Positions 1-8,695 are shown, numbered from the stretch's first letter. The stretch: DNA of 64,000 bases from Burkholderiaceae bacterium (GCA_016790175.1 JAEUPI010000140.1:23542-87541); one strand, 5' to 3'. Notes: generated from the letters alone by a model not told the origin. Program-made: numbers and translations.

Positions 1-801
1 GTGGCAGTTGCGGTCGACCACGACCACGTCGCCCGGCGCTACCGTGTGGTGCCACACCATCTTGTTGCTGGTGCTGGTGCCGTTGGTGACGAAGAAGCAG
101 TGGTCGGCGTTGAAGATGCGTGCGGCGTTCTTCTCGCTGGCCGCCACCGGGCCGGTGTGGTCGAGCAGCTGGCCAAGCTCGTCGACGGCATTGCACACGT
201 CGGCGCGCAGCATGTTCTCGCCGAAGAACTGGTGGAACATCTGGCCCACCGGGCTCTTCAGGAAGGCCACGCCGCCCGAATGCCCCGGGCAGTGCCATGA
301 GTACGAGCCGTCCTGCGCGTAGTCCACCAAGGCCTTGAAGAAGGGCGGCGCCACGCTGTCGAGGTAGCTTCGCGCCTCGCGGATGATGTGCCGCGCCACG
401 AACTCCGGCGTGTCCTCGAACATGTGAATGAAGCCGTGCAGCTCGCGCAGGATGTCGTTCGGAATGTGCTGCGAAGTGCGCGTCTCGCCGTACAGATAGA
501 TCGGGATGTCGGCGTTGCGCCGGCGGATCTCGCCGATGAAGTTGCGCAGATTCACGATTGCCGTGGCCGGGTTCTGGTCCGGGCCCGGCGTGAACTCCTC
601 GTCGTCGATCGACAGGATGAATGCGCTGGCGCGACTCTGTTGCTGCGCAAACTGCGACAGATCGCCATAGCTGGTGACGCCCAGTACCTCCATGCCTTCC
701 TTCTCGATCGCCGAGGCCAGCGCCCGGATGCCGAGACCGGACGCGTTCTCGGAGCGGAAATCCTCATCGATGATGACGATGGGGAAGTGAAAGCGCAGCA
801 T
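1..801 (-). CDS. Orn/Lys/Arg decarboxylase, N-terminal 267 residues (cut by window edge)
   Basis: This PLP-dependent decarboxylase of the arginine/lysine/ornithine family makes polyamines or diamines in the cytosol. The reverse strand reads open from ATG at 801 to base 1. The N-terminal response-regulator-like wing domain is recognisable (IVIIDEDFRSEN near residues 8-19), followed by GLGIRALASAIEKEG. The start of the PLP domain follows (SWHCPGHSGGVAFLKSP, then HCFFVTNGTSTSNK). The active-site lysine lies outside the window, so substrate choice cannot be judged. GGAG sits about 13 bases upstream of the ATG. The gene is divergent from the NfeD/SPFH pair across 121 bases. Confidence 0.88.
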   Translation of the reverse strand, partial: MLRFHFPIVIIDEDFRSENASGLGIRALASAIEKEGMEVLGVTSYGDLSQFAQQQSRASAFILSIDDEEFTPGPDQNPATAIVNLRNFIGEIRRRNADIPIYLYGETRTSQHIPNDILRELHGFIHMFEDTPEFVARHIIREARSYLDSVAPPFFKALVDYAQDGSYSWHCPGHSGGVAFLKSPVGQMFHQFFGENMLRADVCNAVDELGQLLDHTGPVAASEKNAARIFNADHCFFVTNGTSTSNKMVWHHTVAPGDVVVVDRNCH

Positions 802-858
802 CTGAGTCGTTCTCCGGGGACTGGGGCCGCCGTCGCGGGCAGCGCAGTGTAGGACCGA

Positions 859-886
859 TTGCACCACCGGCCGGGCTGGCTACACT
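859..886 (+). promoter_or_regulatory. Candidate promoter for the nfeD-SPFH pair
   Basis: TTGCAC and TACACT are separated by 16 bases, 37 bases before the NfeD start codon. The -10 lies in the 10-mer GGCTACACTG, which also occurs upstream of the fumarase gene at 31962-31971. Only three of six -35 bases match consensus, so this is a weak prediction. Confidence 0.35.
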
Positions 887-922
887 GCCGATCGCCCGCA
901 TCGCGGGCGGGAGGCCGGCTCG

Positions 923-1363
923 ATGGACTGGAATGCAGCGGTCGGATGGTGGGTTGCCGCCGGCGTGCTGGTGGCGGCAGAGCTGGCCACGGGCACCTTC
1001 TATCTGCTGATGCTGGCGCTCGGTGCGGCGGCAGGCGCGGTAGCGGCGCATCTGGGCACCGGATTCAATGTCCAACTCGTCGCGGCCGCTCTGATCGGCG
1101 GGGGCGCTACCGCGCTGTGGCACCTGAAGCGCTTCCGCAACCCGCAGTCGGCACCGGCCGAAGCCAATCCGGATGTCAATCTAGACATCGGGCAGACCGT
1201 GCGCGTCGAGTCCTGGAATGCCGAGGGATCGGCGCAGGTGCACTACCGCGGCGCGTCATGGTCGGCGGTCTACCGAGGCAGCGGAACTCCGGCACCCGGC
1301 GAGCACACCATCGTGGCCGTGCAGGGCAGCCGGCTGGTGGTGTCGCCGCGCGCCTCGCACTGA
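923..1363 (+). CDS. NfeD-like membrane protein
   Basis: A 146-residue protein with hydrophobic segments around residues 8-30, 34-50 and 52-66, then a soluble C-terminal domain (about 80-143). That domain has the OB-fold pattern of NfeD proteins (GQTVRVESWNAEGSAQVHY, then a W-x-A-x-Y repeat). NfeD proteins pair with SPFH/stomatin proteins in membrane microdomains, and the next gene is exactly such a partner, 28 bases downstream. GGGAGG lies just upstream of the ATG. This is the short NfeD form without the ClpP-like protease domain. Confidence 0.82.
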   Translation: MDWNAAVGWWVAAGVLVAAELATGTFYLLMLALGAAAGAVAAHLGTGFNVQLVAAALIGGGATALWHLKRFRNPQSAPAEANPDVNLDIGQTVRVESWNAEGSAQVHYRGASWSAVYRGSGTPAPGEHTIVAVQGSRLVVSPRASH

Positions 1364-1391
1364 ACAGCAGCAGCCATACAGGAGCCTTCAG

Positions 1392-2303
1392 ATGGAAGTG
1401 GCAGCGATCTTCCTCGTCATCGCCGTGATCTTCATCGCGCGCACGTTCAAGATCGTGCCGCAGCAGCATGCCTGGGTCGTCGAGCGGCTGGGCCGCTTCG
1501 ACCGGACCTTGACGCCTGGACTGAAGTTCGTGATCCCGTTCGTCGAACGGGTCGCCTACAAGCATTCGCTGAAGGAGATTCCGCTCGACGTGCCGAGCCA
1601 GGTGTGCATCACCAAGGACAACACGCAGCTCCAGGTGGACGGCATCCTGTACTTCCAGGTCACCGATGCCATGCGCGCCAGCTACGGCTCGTCGAACTAC
1701 ATCATCGCGATCACTCAGCTGGCCCAGACGACGCTGCGCTCGGTGATCGGAAAGATGGAACTCGACAAGACGTTCGAGGAGCGCACGTCGATCAACACCG
1801 CCGTCGTCAATGCGCTCGACGAGGCGGCGCTGAACTGGGGCGTCAAGGTGCTGCGCTATGAGATCAAGGACCTCACGCCGCCGACCGAAATCCTGCGCTC
1901 GATGCAGGCGCAGATCACCGCCGAGCGCGAGAAGCGGGCACTGATCGCCGCCTCGGAGGGCAAGCGCCAGGAGCAGATCAACCTCGCCGAGGGCCAGCGC
2001 CAGGCGTTCATCGCCAAGAGTGAAGGCGAGCGCCAGTCGGAGATCAACCTGGCGCAGGGCGAGGCCGCAGCGATCACCGCGGTGGCCGAAGCCACCGCCG
2101 ACGCGATCCGAAAGATTGCCGCAGCCATCGAACAGCCGGGCGGCGCGCAAGCCGTGCAGCTCAAGGTCGCCGAGAAGGCGGTCGATGCCTATCAACACCT
2201 CGCCCGCACCAACAACACGATGATCGTGCCGGGCAACATGACCGAGGTGGCGGCACTGATCGCGACCGCGATGGCGCTGATGAAGGGTGGCGCGAAAGGA
2301 TGA
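1392..2303 (+). CDS. qmcA: SPFH/band 7 (stomatin-like, paraslipin) protein
   Basis: A 303-residue membrane-anchored scaffold protein of the QmcA/paraslipin group. One N-terminal transmembrane segment (about 2-17) is followed by the SPFH domain (RLGRFDRTLTPGLKFVIPFV, about 31-50, through about 190). A long Ala/Glu-rich coiled coil follows (about 190-260; repeats such as EGKRQEQINLAEGQRQ). The start at 1392 has AGGAG immediately upstream; the frame stays open to 1218, but that stretch overlaps NfeD. SPFH proteins oligomerise in lipid microdomains and often modulate proteases. The gene forms a two-gene operon with nfeD. Confidence 0.88.
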   Translation: MEVAAIFLVIAVIFIARTFKIVPQQHAWVVERLGRFDRTLTPGLKFVIPFVERVAYKHSLKEIPLDVPSQVCITKDNTQLQVDGILYFQVTDAMRASYGSSNYIIAITQLAQTTLRSVIGKMELDKTFEERTSINTAVVNALDEAALNWGVKVLRYEIKDLTPPTEILRSMQAQITAEREKRALIAASEGKRQEQINLAEGQRQAFIAKSEGERQSEINLAQGEAAAITAVAEATADAIRKIAAAIEQPGGAQAVQLKVAEKAVDAYQHLARTNNTMIVPGNMTEVAALIATAMALMKGGAKG

Positions 2304-2308
2304 GTGGA

Positions 2309-2314
2309 TAGAAT
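2309..2314 (+). promoter_or_regulatory. Candidate -10 element of tRNA-Ser
   Basis: TAGAAT lies 33 bases before tRNA-Ser, just after the SPFH stop codon. The same hexamer precedes tRNA-Arg, cytochrome c and the UPF0114 gene in this window. No good -35 is visible. Confidence 0.35.
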
Positions 2315-2346
2315 CGCCGCGCTGGGTGACCCGTGCGCTCTGCCCA

Positions 2347-2437
2347 GGAGGGATGGATGAGCGGTTTAAGTCGCACGCCTGGAAAGCGTGTGTGGGTTAA
2401 CAGCCCACCGCGGGTTCGAATCCCGCTCCCTCCGCCA
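2347..2437 (+). tRNA. tRNA-Ser (anticodon GGA)
   Basis: Acceptor GGAGGGA (2347-2353) pairs with TCCCTCC (2427-2433), followed by discriminator G and encoded CCA (2435-2437). The anticodon loop carries GGA at 2381-2383, reading UCC/UCU. The long variable arm expected for a class II serine tRNA is present, and the T loop reads TTCGAAT. Confidence 0.96.
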
Positions 2438-2454
2438 GCGACTGCACGAAGACA

Positions 2455-2476
2455 AAGGGCGCCTCGCGGCGCCCTT
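2455..2476. terminator. Bidirectional hairpin terminator
   Basis: A perfect 9-bp stem (AAGGGCGCC / GGCGCCCTT) with loop TCGC sits between tRNA-Ser and the convergent binding-protein gene. It is followed by TTCTTG on the + strand, and the complement of AAAG lies on the other side, so it can serve both transcripts. Confidence 0.75.
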
Positions 2477-2500
2477 CTTGCTTCGTCCTGATCGGCTCGA

Positions 2501-3631
2501 TCAGTTCAGCGGCACCTTCTTGCCACCCTGGTAGTTGTACAGCGTCATGGCGGGATTCTTCAGCTCGCCATCGGCCTCGAAGCCGATGTTGGCCGTCACG
2601 CCCTTGTAGTTCACGGCCGCCAGCTTCGGCAGATAGACCTTCGGGTCCCACGAGCCGGCGTCGATCATCGCCTGCACCAGCACGTGCGTGGCATCGTAGG
2701 TGTAGGGCGAGTAGACCTGGAACTGCTTCGGGTACTTGGCGTCGTAGCGTGCCTTCCAGGCCGTCCCACCAGGCATCTTGGCCAGCGACGCGCCACCCTC
2801 GGCGCACACCACGTTGCCCAGCGTCTTGGCACCGCCCGACAGCTCGGTGAGCTTGTCGGTGCAGATGCCGTCGCCGCCGAAGAACTTCACGTTGGCCAGG
2901 CCGAGCTGTTCCATCTGGCGAAGCATCGGGCCGGCTTGCGGGTCCATGCCACCGTAGAACACGCCGTCCGGGTTCTTGGCCTTGATGGCAGTGAGGATCG
3001 CCATGAAGTCGGTGGCCTTGTCGGTGGTGTATTGCTGATCGACGATTTCAATGCCATTGGCCTTGGCCGTCTTGGCAAACACCTCGGCCACACCCTGGCC
3101 ATAGGCCGTGCGATCGTCGATGACCGCCACCTTCTTCAGCTTCAGGTTCTTTGCCGCGTGCAGCGCCAGACCGGCACCCAGCGCGTTGTCGTTGGCCAGC
3201 ATCCGGAACGTGGTCTTGAAGCCCTGCGTCGTCAGCTTGGGATTGGTGGCCGACGGCGTGACGTGCGGGATGCCGCACTGGTTGTAGACGGCCGACGCGG
3301 GGATCGTGGTGCCGGAGTTCAGGTGCCCCACCACGCCGGCGACCTTCGCGTCACACAGCTTCTGCGCCGCAGCGGTGCCCTGCTTCGGATCGGCCGCATC
3401 GTCTTCCGCCACCAGCTCGAGCTTGACCTTCTTGCCACCGATCGTCACACCCTTGGCGTTGAGATCTTCGATCGCCATGCGGGCGCCGTTCTCGTTGTCC
3501 TTGCCGTAGTGGGCCTGCGGGCCGGAGACCGGACCGACGTGACCGATCTTGACGACCACGTCCTGTGCCGACACCGCGCCGGCGAACAGAGCGGCCGAGG
3601 CGGCCACGATGACGTTCAGTTTGACTTGCAT
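2501..3631 (-). CDS. Branched-chain amino acid-type ABC transporter substrate-binding protein
   Basis: A 376-residue periplasmic binding protein of the LivJ/LivK (type 1 fold) family. A Sec signal peptide ends at about A22 (FAGAVSA|QD). The mature protein starts VVVKIGHVGPVSGPQAHYGK, typical of Leu/Ile/Val or amide binders, and carries the SGTTIPAS and SATNP segments that line the ligand cleft. A strong AGGAGG Shine-Dalgarno sits 8-13 bases upstream of ATG 3631. No permease or ATPase genes adjoin it, so it presumably feeds a transporter encoded elsewhere. Ligand unknown. Confidence 0.93.
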   Translation of the reverse strand: MQVKLNVIVAASAALFAGAVSAQDVVVKIGHVGPVSGPQAHYGKDNENGARMAIEDLNAKGVTIGGKKVKLELVAEDDAADPKQGTAAAQKLCDAKVAGVVGHLNSGTTIPASAVYNQCGIPHVTPSATNPKLTTQGFKTTFRMLANDNALGAGLALHAAKNLKLKKVAVIDDRTAYGQGVAEVFAKTAKANGIEIVDQQYTTDKATDFMAILTAIKAKNPDGVFYGGMDPQAGPMLRQMEQLGLANVKFFGGDGICTDKLTELSGGAKTLGNVVCAEGGASLAKMPGGTAWKARYDAKYPKQFQVYSPYTYDATHVLVQAMIDAGSWDPKVYLPKLAAVNYKGVTANIGFEADGELKNPAMTLYNYQGGKKVPLN

Positions 3632-3792
3632 GAAGAGAACCTCCTGGGGGGATGGGTTGGGAGCGTGAGAGCCTGTTGTTTCTCAGCGGGCGACACGATA
3701 CCCCAAACGTCTGACGCACCATAGCGGGATTCCCGGGGTTTCCCGCAGTTTCCCCACCGGCGCGGGCATCGCCGCCAGCGGCTTCAACGCGA

Positions 3793-4164
3793 CTATGAGT
3801 TGCCGCGATGACGCGCGACCTCCTCGGCCACCGCGCGCGCGACGATTTCTCGCACCGTCATCGCCAACTGCTTGCGCGCCTCGTCCGCCAGGGCCGTGGT
3901 CAGCCGGTTGATGGCCGGCGCCAGGACGTCGCGCATGCGGTGCTCGAACAGCACGTCGATCTGCGGCTGCAGCCGCACGAGCACCTGTTCGGCGATGCGC
4001 GCCTCGTGCACCAGCGCCGCGGCCAGCAAGGGCGTGGGCGCGATATCGCTGTCCGGTCGTAGCGGAGCCTCGGCCGTCACCGCTGCAGCCGCCGGTGGCG
4101 GCACGTCTCTCACGACCTCGGTAAGCGTCGGCACGCGTTGCGGCGGAGGCGGTTCTGGGGTCAT
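3793..4164 (-). CDS. Small Pro/Ala-rich protein of unknown function
   Basis: A 123-residue protein I do not recognise. Residues 1-45 are Pro/Ala-rich and likely disordered. Residues 45-115 look like one amphipathic helical region (ARIAEQVLVRLQPQIDVLFE, then LADEARKQLAMTVREIVARA). It has no signal peptide, and its ATG overlaps the holC stop by 4 bases (ATGA), so it is probably translationally coupled to holC. In Burkholderiales a small protein of this kind often follows holC; I infer but cannot show a link to the DNA polymerase III clamp-loader subunit. Confidence 0.7.
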   Translation of the reverse strand: MTPEPPPPQRVPTLTEVVRDVPPPAAAAVTAEAPLRPDSDIAPTPLLAAALVHEARIAEQVLVRLQPQIDVLFEHRMRDVLAPAINRLTTALADEARKQLAMTVREIVARAVAEEVARHRGNS

Positions 4165-4604
4165 CCGGCAGCGTGGTTCGTCGGGCTCAGGTGCTCGGGC
4201 TTGCAGCCCTGGCTCTCATAGTAGCGCCAGCGCTGCCGACCCTCCTGTCGCTCCAGCGCCTCGGTGCCGACCAACTCGACGATGCGCTCGAATCGCGCAT
4301 AGTCGGCCGCCGGTTGAGGCCCCAGATTGACCAGCACGCTGGCCTGGAGATCGGGGCGGGCCTCGGCGACCAGCCAGATCGGCGTGCGATGCAGTGGCGC
4401 CTCCACCCGCTGGCCGGCCTGCAGGCGCGCATGCGGCACGAACTCCTGCTGCTCGAAAGTCCACAGCAGCGGATCGAGCCGGGCCAGCACGTCGGCCTCG
4501 CCGCGCACCTCGACGCGCCGACCCTGGCGATAGGCTTTGCGCAGCAGGCGGCAGGCGTAGACGAGTTTGTCGGGCAAGCCGGAATGAAAGGCCACGTCGG
4601 TCAC
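4161..4604 (-). CDS. holC: DNA polymerase III subunit chi
   Basis: A 147-residue cytosolic protein, the same length as E. coli chi, which links the clamp loader (through psi) to single-stranded DNA-binding protein. HolC features are present: N-terminal VAFHSGLPDKLVYACRLLRK, a central LDPLLWTFEQQEFVPHA, and the TPIWLV strand. It lies 18 bases downstream of pepA, the classical pepA-holC order, and overlaps the next small gene by 4 bases. Confidence 0.9.
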   Translation of the reverse strand: MTDVAFHSGLPDKLVYACRLLRKAYRQGRRVEVRGEADVLARLDPLLWTFEQQEFVPHARLQAGQRVEAPLHRTPIWLVAEARPDLQASVLVNLGPQPAADYARFERIVELVGTEALERQEGRQRWRYYESQGCKPEHLSPTNHAAG

Positions 4605-4622
4605 GCCAGACCCGTCCGAACC

Positions 4623-6089
4623 TCAGTGGTTCTGCGCCTGCGCCAGCACGAAGTGCGTGAGCAGCCCCACCGGCCTGCCGGTGGCACCCTTGTTGGCCCC
4701 GGAGCGCCAGCCGGTGCCGGCAATGTCCAGGTGGGCCCAGCGCAGCTTGCCGGTGAAGCGCTTCAGGAACATGGCCGCGGTGATGGCGCCGCCCGCCCGC
4801 GGCCCCACATTGGCCATGTCGGCGAAATGGCTCTTCAGCACCTCGTCGTACTCGGCGTCCAGCGGCATGCGCCAGCAGGGATCGAGCGCGGCGTCACCGG
4901 CTGCCAGCAGCTGTTGAGCCAGCTCTTCCTCCGGCGAGAACATGCCGCTGCGATGGTGTCCGAGTGCGATCACGCAGGCCCCGGTCAGCGTGGCGATGTC
5001 GACCACGGCCTTGGGCTTGAGGCGTTCGGCATAGGTCAGCGCATCGCACAGGATCAACCGGCCTTCGGCGTCGGTGTTCAGGATCTCGATGGTCTGTCCC
5101 GACAGGCTGGTCACCACGTCGCCCGGCTTGACCGAGCGACCGCTTGGCAGGTTCTCGCAGGCCGCGATCAGACCCACCAGGTTGACCTTGGCCTTGAGCC
5201 GGACCACGGCGCGCATCGTGCCGAGCACGCTGGCCGCGCCACCCATGTCGAACTTCATCTCGTCCATTTCGGCTGCCGGCTTGATCGAGATGCCGCCGGA
5301 GTCGAAGGTGATGCCCTTGCCGACCAGCACGACCGGCGCATCGTGCGCAGCCGCACCCTGGTAGCGCAGCACGATGAAGCGCGGCGGCTCCTCCGAGCCC
5401 TGGGCCACCGCCAGGAACGAGCCCATACCGAGCTTCTCGATCTCCTTGCGCCCGAGCACGTCGACCTTGAGATCGGCACTGCGCGCCAGCTCCTGCGCCT
5501 GCTCGGCCAGGTGCGTCGGCGTGCAGTGATTGCCGGGGCGGTTGGCCAGTTCGCGGGCCATCGTCACGCCCTCGACGATGGCCGCGCCGCGGCGCAGCCC
5601 CAACGTGACGTCGGGGGCCGCCTTGGCGTCGCTCAGCAGCGTGATCTTCGACAGCCGAGGCGCCGGGCCGGCGCTCGGCTTGGTGTGGCGGTACAGATAG
5701 GCGGCGTCACCGGCCGCGGTGGCCAGCGCCTCGGCATGTGCGGCCGTCGGACCGGACGCGCCGACCAGTGCGACCGCGAGATGCCTCGCCCCCAGCCCCT
5801 TCAACGCGTTCAACGCCGGCACCAGCGCGGCCTTCACCGCCCGCGGCGATTCGTCGCCCGCCACCGCGAACATCACCCGCGGCGCCTTGACGCCCGCGAC
5901 CCGCCCTGCGTAAAGGGTGCGCGACGCCTTCAGCGCCAGGTCACCATGGTGCACGGCGGCGTCGATGGCGCCGGCGATCGGACGCGGCAGCCCCTGAGGC
6001 GGCTTGGTGCCGGTCAGCACGACCAGCAATGCATCGGCATCGGCCTTGGCCAGCGCACCAAGCGCCAGCACCTGATTCCTGAAGTCCAT
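4623..6089 (-). CDS. pepA: Leucyl aminopeptidase (M17, cytosol aminopeptidase)
   Basis: A 488-residue dimanganese/zinc aminopeptidase that removes N-terminal residues, classically Leu, in the cytosol. The N-terminal macro-like domain covers about 1-160. The catalytic domain carries the metal ligands: VGKGITFDSGGISIKP, the KFDMGG motif and the family signature NTDAEGRLIL. The length is normal for PepA. In E. coli PepA also acts as a DNA-binding protein; nothing here tests that. It is the first gene of pepA-holC-small protein and diverges from lptF with only 27 bases between start codons. Confidence 0.95.
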   Translation of the reverse strand: MDFRNQVLALGALAKADADALLVVLTGTKPPQGLPRPIAGAIDAAVHHGDLALKASRTLYAGRVAGVKAPRVMFAVAGDESPRAVKAALVPALNALKGLGARHLAVALVGASGPTAAHAEALATAAGDAAYLYRHTKPSAGPAPRLSKITLLSDAKAAPDVTLGLRRGAAIVEGVTMARELANRPGNHCTPTHLAEQAQELARSADLKVDVLGRKEIEKLGMGSFLAVAQGSEEPPRFIVLRYQGAAAHDAPVVLVGKGITFDSGGISIKPAAEMDEMKFDMGGAASVLGTMRAVVRLKAKVNLVGLIAACENLPSGRSVKPGDVVTSLSGQTIEILNTDAEGRLILCDALTYAERLKPKAVVDIATLTGACVIALGHHRSGMFSPEEELAQQLLAAGDAALDPCWRMPLDAEYDEVLKSHFADMANVGPRAGGAITAAMFLKRFTGKLRWAHLDIAGTGWRSGANKGATGRPVGLLTHFVLAQAQNH

Positions 6090-6116
6090 AATTCGCCCGG
6101 GTTTCGAGGTGGGGCG

Positions 6117-7208
6117 ATGTTATTCGATTCGACTTTGCGCAAGGAGCTTGCGCGCGGCTTCGGAGCGACGCTGGTCGTGATCCTCACCATCGTGATCACG
6201 ATGATGCTGATCCGCACGCTCGGCATGGCCGCCAAGGGCGCGGTCGCGCCCGCCGACGTGGTGCTGCTGATGGGCTACACCGTGCTGGCGCATCTGCCGA
6301 CGATCCTCGCCTTGTCGCTGTTCATCTCGATCGTCGTCACGCTCGGCCGCATGTACCGTGACAGCGAGATGGCGATCTGGTTCGCCAGCGGCCTGGGTCT
6401 GGTGCGCTTCGTGCGCCCCGTGCTGCGCATGGCCTGGCCGGTGCTGCTGGTGGTGGCGTTGCTGGTGCTGCTGGTGTGGCCCTGGGGCAACCGCAGCAGC
6501 GCCGAGCTGCGTGACCGCTACGAGCAACGATCCGACCTGTCGCGCGTGACGCCCGGCGTGTTCCAGACCTCGCGCGACGGCAACCGCGTGTTCTTCATCG
6601 ACAAGGCCAGCGACGAGGCGATGAACGCCCGCGGCGTCTTCGTTCTCGCCAACTCCGACCATGCCGAGTCGCTGACCTCGGCGCGCGGCGGGCACATCGC
6701 GGTCATCGGCGACGAGCGATTCCTGGTGCTCGAGAAGGGCCAGCGTGCGCAGATCGACGCCAGCTCCGGCGAGCGCACGCTGTCCAGCTTCCAGCGTTAC
6801 CAGATCCTCGCCGACGATCGCAGCGTTCGCCGAGCGTCGGCACGCGCGCCGCGAACGATGGCCACGCTCGATCTGATGGTCGAGCCCAATGCGCGCAACC
6901 AGGCCGAACTGGCCTGGCGCTTCGGATTGCTGCTCGGCGCGGTGAACCTGCTGCTGCTCGGCGTCGGGCTCGCGGCGATCAATCCACGCAGGGCCTCGAA
7001 CTGGAACCTGCTGTTCGCGCTGCTCGGGTTCGTTGTCTACTACAACCTGATCAACCTGTCCCAGGCCTGGGTCACGAACGGGCGTCTCGCGCTCGGCCCG
7101 GCACTCGCCCTCGTACATGGCGGTGCCTTCGTGCTGGCCCTGTCGCTGATCTGGTGGCGTGATCACGGCACCGTGCTGCGGCTCTGGCCGCGAGGGGTGA
7201 CGGCATGA
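6117..7208 (+). CDS. lptF: LPS export ABC transporter permease LptF
   Basis: A 363-residue inner-membrane permease (YjgP/YjgQ family) that, with LptG and LptB2, extracts lipopolysaccharide for transport to the outer membrane. Three N-terminal transmembrane segments (about 13-35, 52-76, 98-122) precede a periplasmic beta-jellyroll (about 125-270), then three more (about 275-350). The N-terminus MLFDSTLRKELARGF is typical of beta-proteobacterial LptF. The start at 6117 is the ATG nearest pepA; the same frame stays open far upstream but lies antisense to pepA and is not used. It overlaps lptG by 4 bases. Confidence 0.93.
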   Translation: MLFDSTLRKELARGFGATLVVILTIVITMMLIRTLGMAAKGAVAPADVVLLMGYTVLAHLPTILALSLFISIVVTLGRMYRDSEMAIWFASGLGLVRFVRPVLRMAWPVLLVVALLVLLVWPWGNRSSAELRDRYEQRSDLSRVTPGVFQTSRDGNRVFFIDKASDEAMNARGVFVLANSDHAESLTSARGGHIAVIGDERFLVLEKGQRAQIDASSGERTLSSFQRYQILADDRSVRRASARAPRTMATLDLMVEPNARNQAELAWRFGLLLGAVNLLLLGVGLAAINPRRASNWNLLFALLGFVVYYNLINLSQAWVTNGRLALGPALALVHGGAFVLALSLIWWRDHGTVLRLWPRGVTA

Positions 7209-8326
7209 CGCTGCGCACGGTGCGGCGGCTGCTTTATCGCGACATCGTGTGGTCGGTGGTGTTCGTGTCGGTCGCGTTCCTGTCGCTGTTCTTCTTCATC
7301 GACTTCGTCGACGCGCTCGAAGGCATCGGTCGAAATGGCTACACGGTCTGGCACGCCGCAGCCGGGTCGGCGCTGGAGGCGCCGGGCCACTTCTACGAGC
7401 TGTTCCCGATCTGCGTGCTGATCGGCACCATCTATTCGATGGCGCGGCTGGCGCAATCATCCGAATACACGATCCTGCGCACCGGCGGCCTGGGACCTGG
7501 GCGCGCGCTGGGTTTGCTGACGGCGCTGGGCGTGGCGTTCACGGTCGTCACGTTCACCGTCGGCGACTATCTGGCGCCGATCACCGAACGCGAGGCGGCG
7601 TTGATGAAGGCGGGATTTCGCGGCGGGCTGCAGGTCGAGCGAAGCGGGGCCTGGCTGAAGGAGCGGCGCGGCACGCCGGACGGCGAGCGCAGCATCTCGA
7701 TCAACGTGGCACGCACTGGTGCCCGGGGCCAGCTCGAAGGCGTCCGGATCTTCGAGCTCGACATCGACGGTCGGCTGCGCACGAGGATCGAGGCGCACAG
7801 CGCCCAGGTGTCCGAGGACGGTGTGTGGCAACTCGAGCAGGCCGTCCGTACCGACTGGCCCACGCCGGAGCAAGCCGCGCAGGGCGCGCGGGTCACGGAA
7901 AGCCGGTTCGACACGCTGGCCTGGACCAGTACTCTGAGCGCCAGCGTGGTGGCGGCAGCGGTGCTTCCGGTCAGCACGATGTCGACGGTCGAACTCTGGC
8001 AGTACAGCCGGCACCTGAGCGGGCAGGACCAGGCGGCGCAGCGCCACGAGATCCAGTTCTGGCGCAAGGCCCTGTATCCGCTGGCCTGCGTGGTGATGGT
8101 CGCGCTGGCGCTGCCATTTGCCTATCTGCATGCGCGCTCCGGCGGCGTCAGCCTCAAGGTGTTCGGCGGCATCATGCTGGGCATCAGCTTCGTGCTGCTG
8201 CAGAACGTCTCGGGTCACCTTGGCATGCTGCGCAACTGGACCCCATGGATCGCCGCGGCCAGCCCGGGCATGCTCTATCTCGCGATGTCGCTGGCGGCCT
8301 TCGGATGGCTGGTGCGCTACAGATGA
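7205..8326 (+). CDS. lptG: LPS export ABC transporter permease LptG
   Basis: A 373-residue partner permease of LptF. It has the same architecture: N-terminal transmembrane segments (LYRDIVWSVVFVSVAFLSLF, and about 60-85, 100-120), a periplasmic jellyroll (about 130-275) and three C-terminal segments. The motif FYELFPICVLIGTIY is characteristic of LptG. The start ATGA overlaps the LptF stop, and the end overlaps cbiX by 4 bases, so translation is coupled along lptF-lptG-cbiX. Confidence 0.93.
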   Translation: MTLRTVRRLLYRDIVWSVVFVSVAFLSLFFFIDFVDALEGIGRNGYTVWHAAAGSALEAPGHFYELFPICVLIGTIYSMARLAQSSEYTILRTGGLGPGRALGLLTALGVAFTVVTFTVGDYLAPITEREAALMKAGFRGGLQVERSGAWLKERRGTPDGERSISINVARTGARGQLEGVRIFELDIDGRLRTRIEAHSAQVSEDGVWQLEQAVRTDWPTPEQAAQGARVTESRFDTLAWTSTLSASVVAAAVLPVSTMSTVELWQYSRHLSGQDQAAQRHEIQFWRKALYPLACVVMVALALPFAYLHARSGGVSLKVFGGIMLGISFVLLQNVSGHLGMLRNWTPWIAAASPGMLYLAMSLAAFGWLVRYR

Positions 8327-8691
8327 ACCAGGGACTCCTGCTTTTCGGCCATGGCTCACGCGATCCGGCGTGGGCCGATCCGTTTCGCCGCATTGCCGAA
8401 CACATAGCCGCGGCGAGACCGGGCCTGCCGGTGGCGCTCGCCTTCCTGGAGTTCCTGCCGCCCGACCTGCCCGCCGCGGCCGACACGCTGGTGGACAGCG
8501 GCTGCGCCAAGGTCCACGTGGTGCCGATGTTCCTCGGCACCGGTGGCCATGTGCGGCGCGACCTGCCGCGGCTGGTGGAGCAGCTGCGCGAACGCCATCC
8601 CGGCGTGACCTGGGTATTGCGCCCGCCCATCGGCGACCATCCCGACGTGGTGGCTGCCATGTCGCTGGCTGCCCGCGACGGACTCGAGTGA
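8323..8691 (+). CDS. Short CbiX/SirB-type sirohydrochlorin chelatase
   Basis: A 122-residue single-domain class II chelatase that inserts Fe2+ (or Co2+) into sirohydrochlorin to make siroheme or a cobalamin precursor. The N-terminal GHGSRDP motif carries the metal-ligand histidine, and a second conserved segment VHVVPMFLGTGGHVRRDLP follows. At this length it should act as a homodimer like archaeal CbiXS. It overlaps lptG (ATGA) and is followed 4 bases later by cysB. Because sulfite and nitrite reductases need siroheme, the neighbourhood favours an iron chelatase for sulfur assimilation; that is inference. Confidence 0.85.
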   Translation: MNQGLLLFGHGSRDPAWADPFRRIAEHIAAARPGLPVALAFLEFLPPDLPAAADTLVDSGCAKVHVVPMFLGTGGHVRRDLPRLVEQLRERHPGVTWVLRPPIGDHPDVVAAMSLAARDGLE

Positions 8692-8695
8692 CATC

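Noticed and set aside
4173-6116. Long N-terminal extension of the lptF frame on the + strand.
   Set aside because: It is antisense to holC and pepA, which have clear motifs; LptF begins at 6117.
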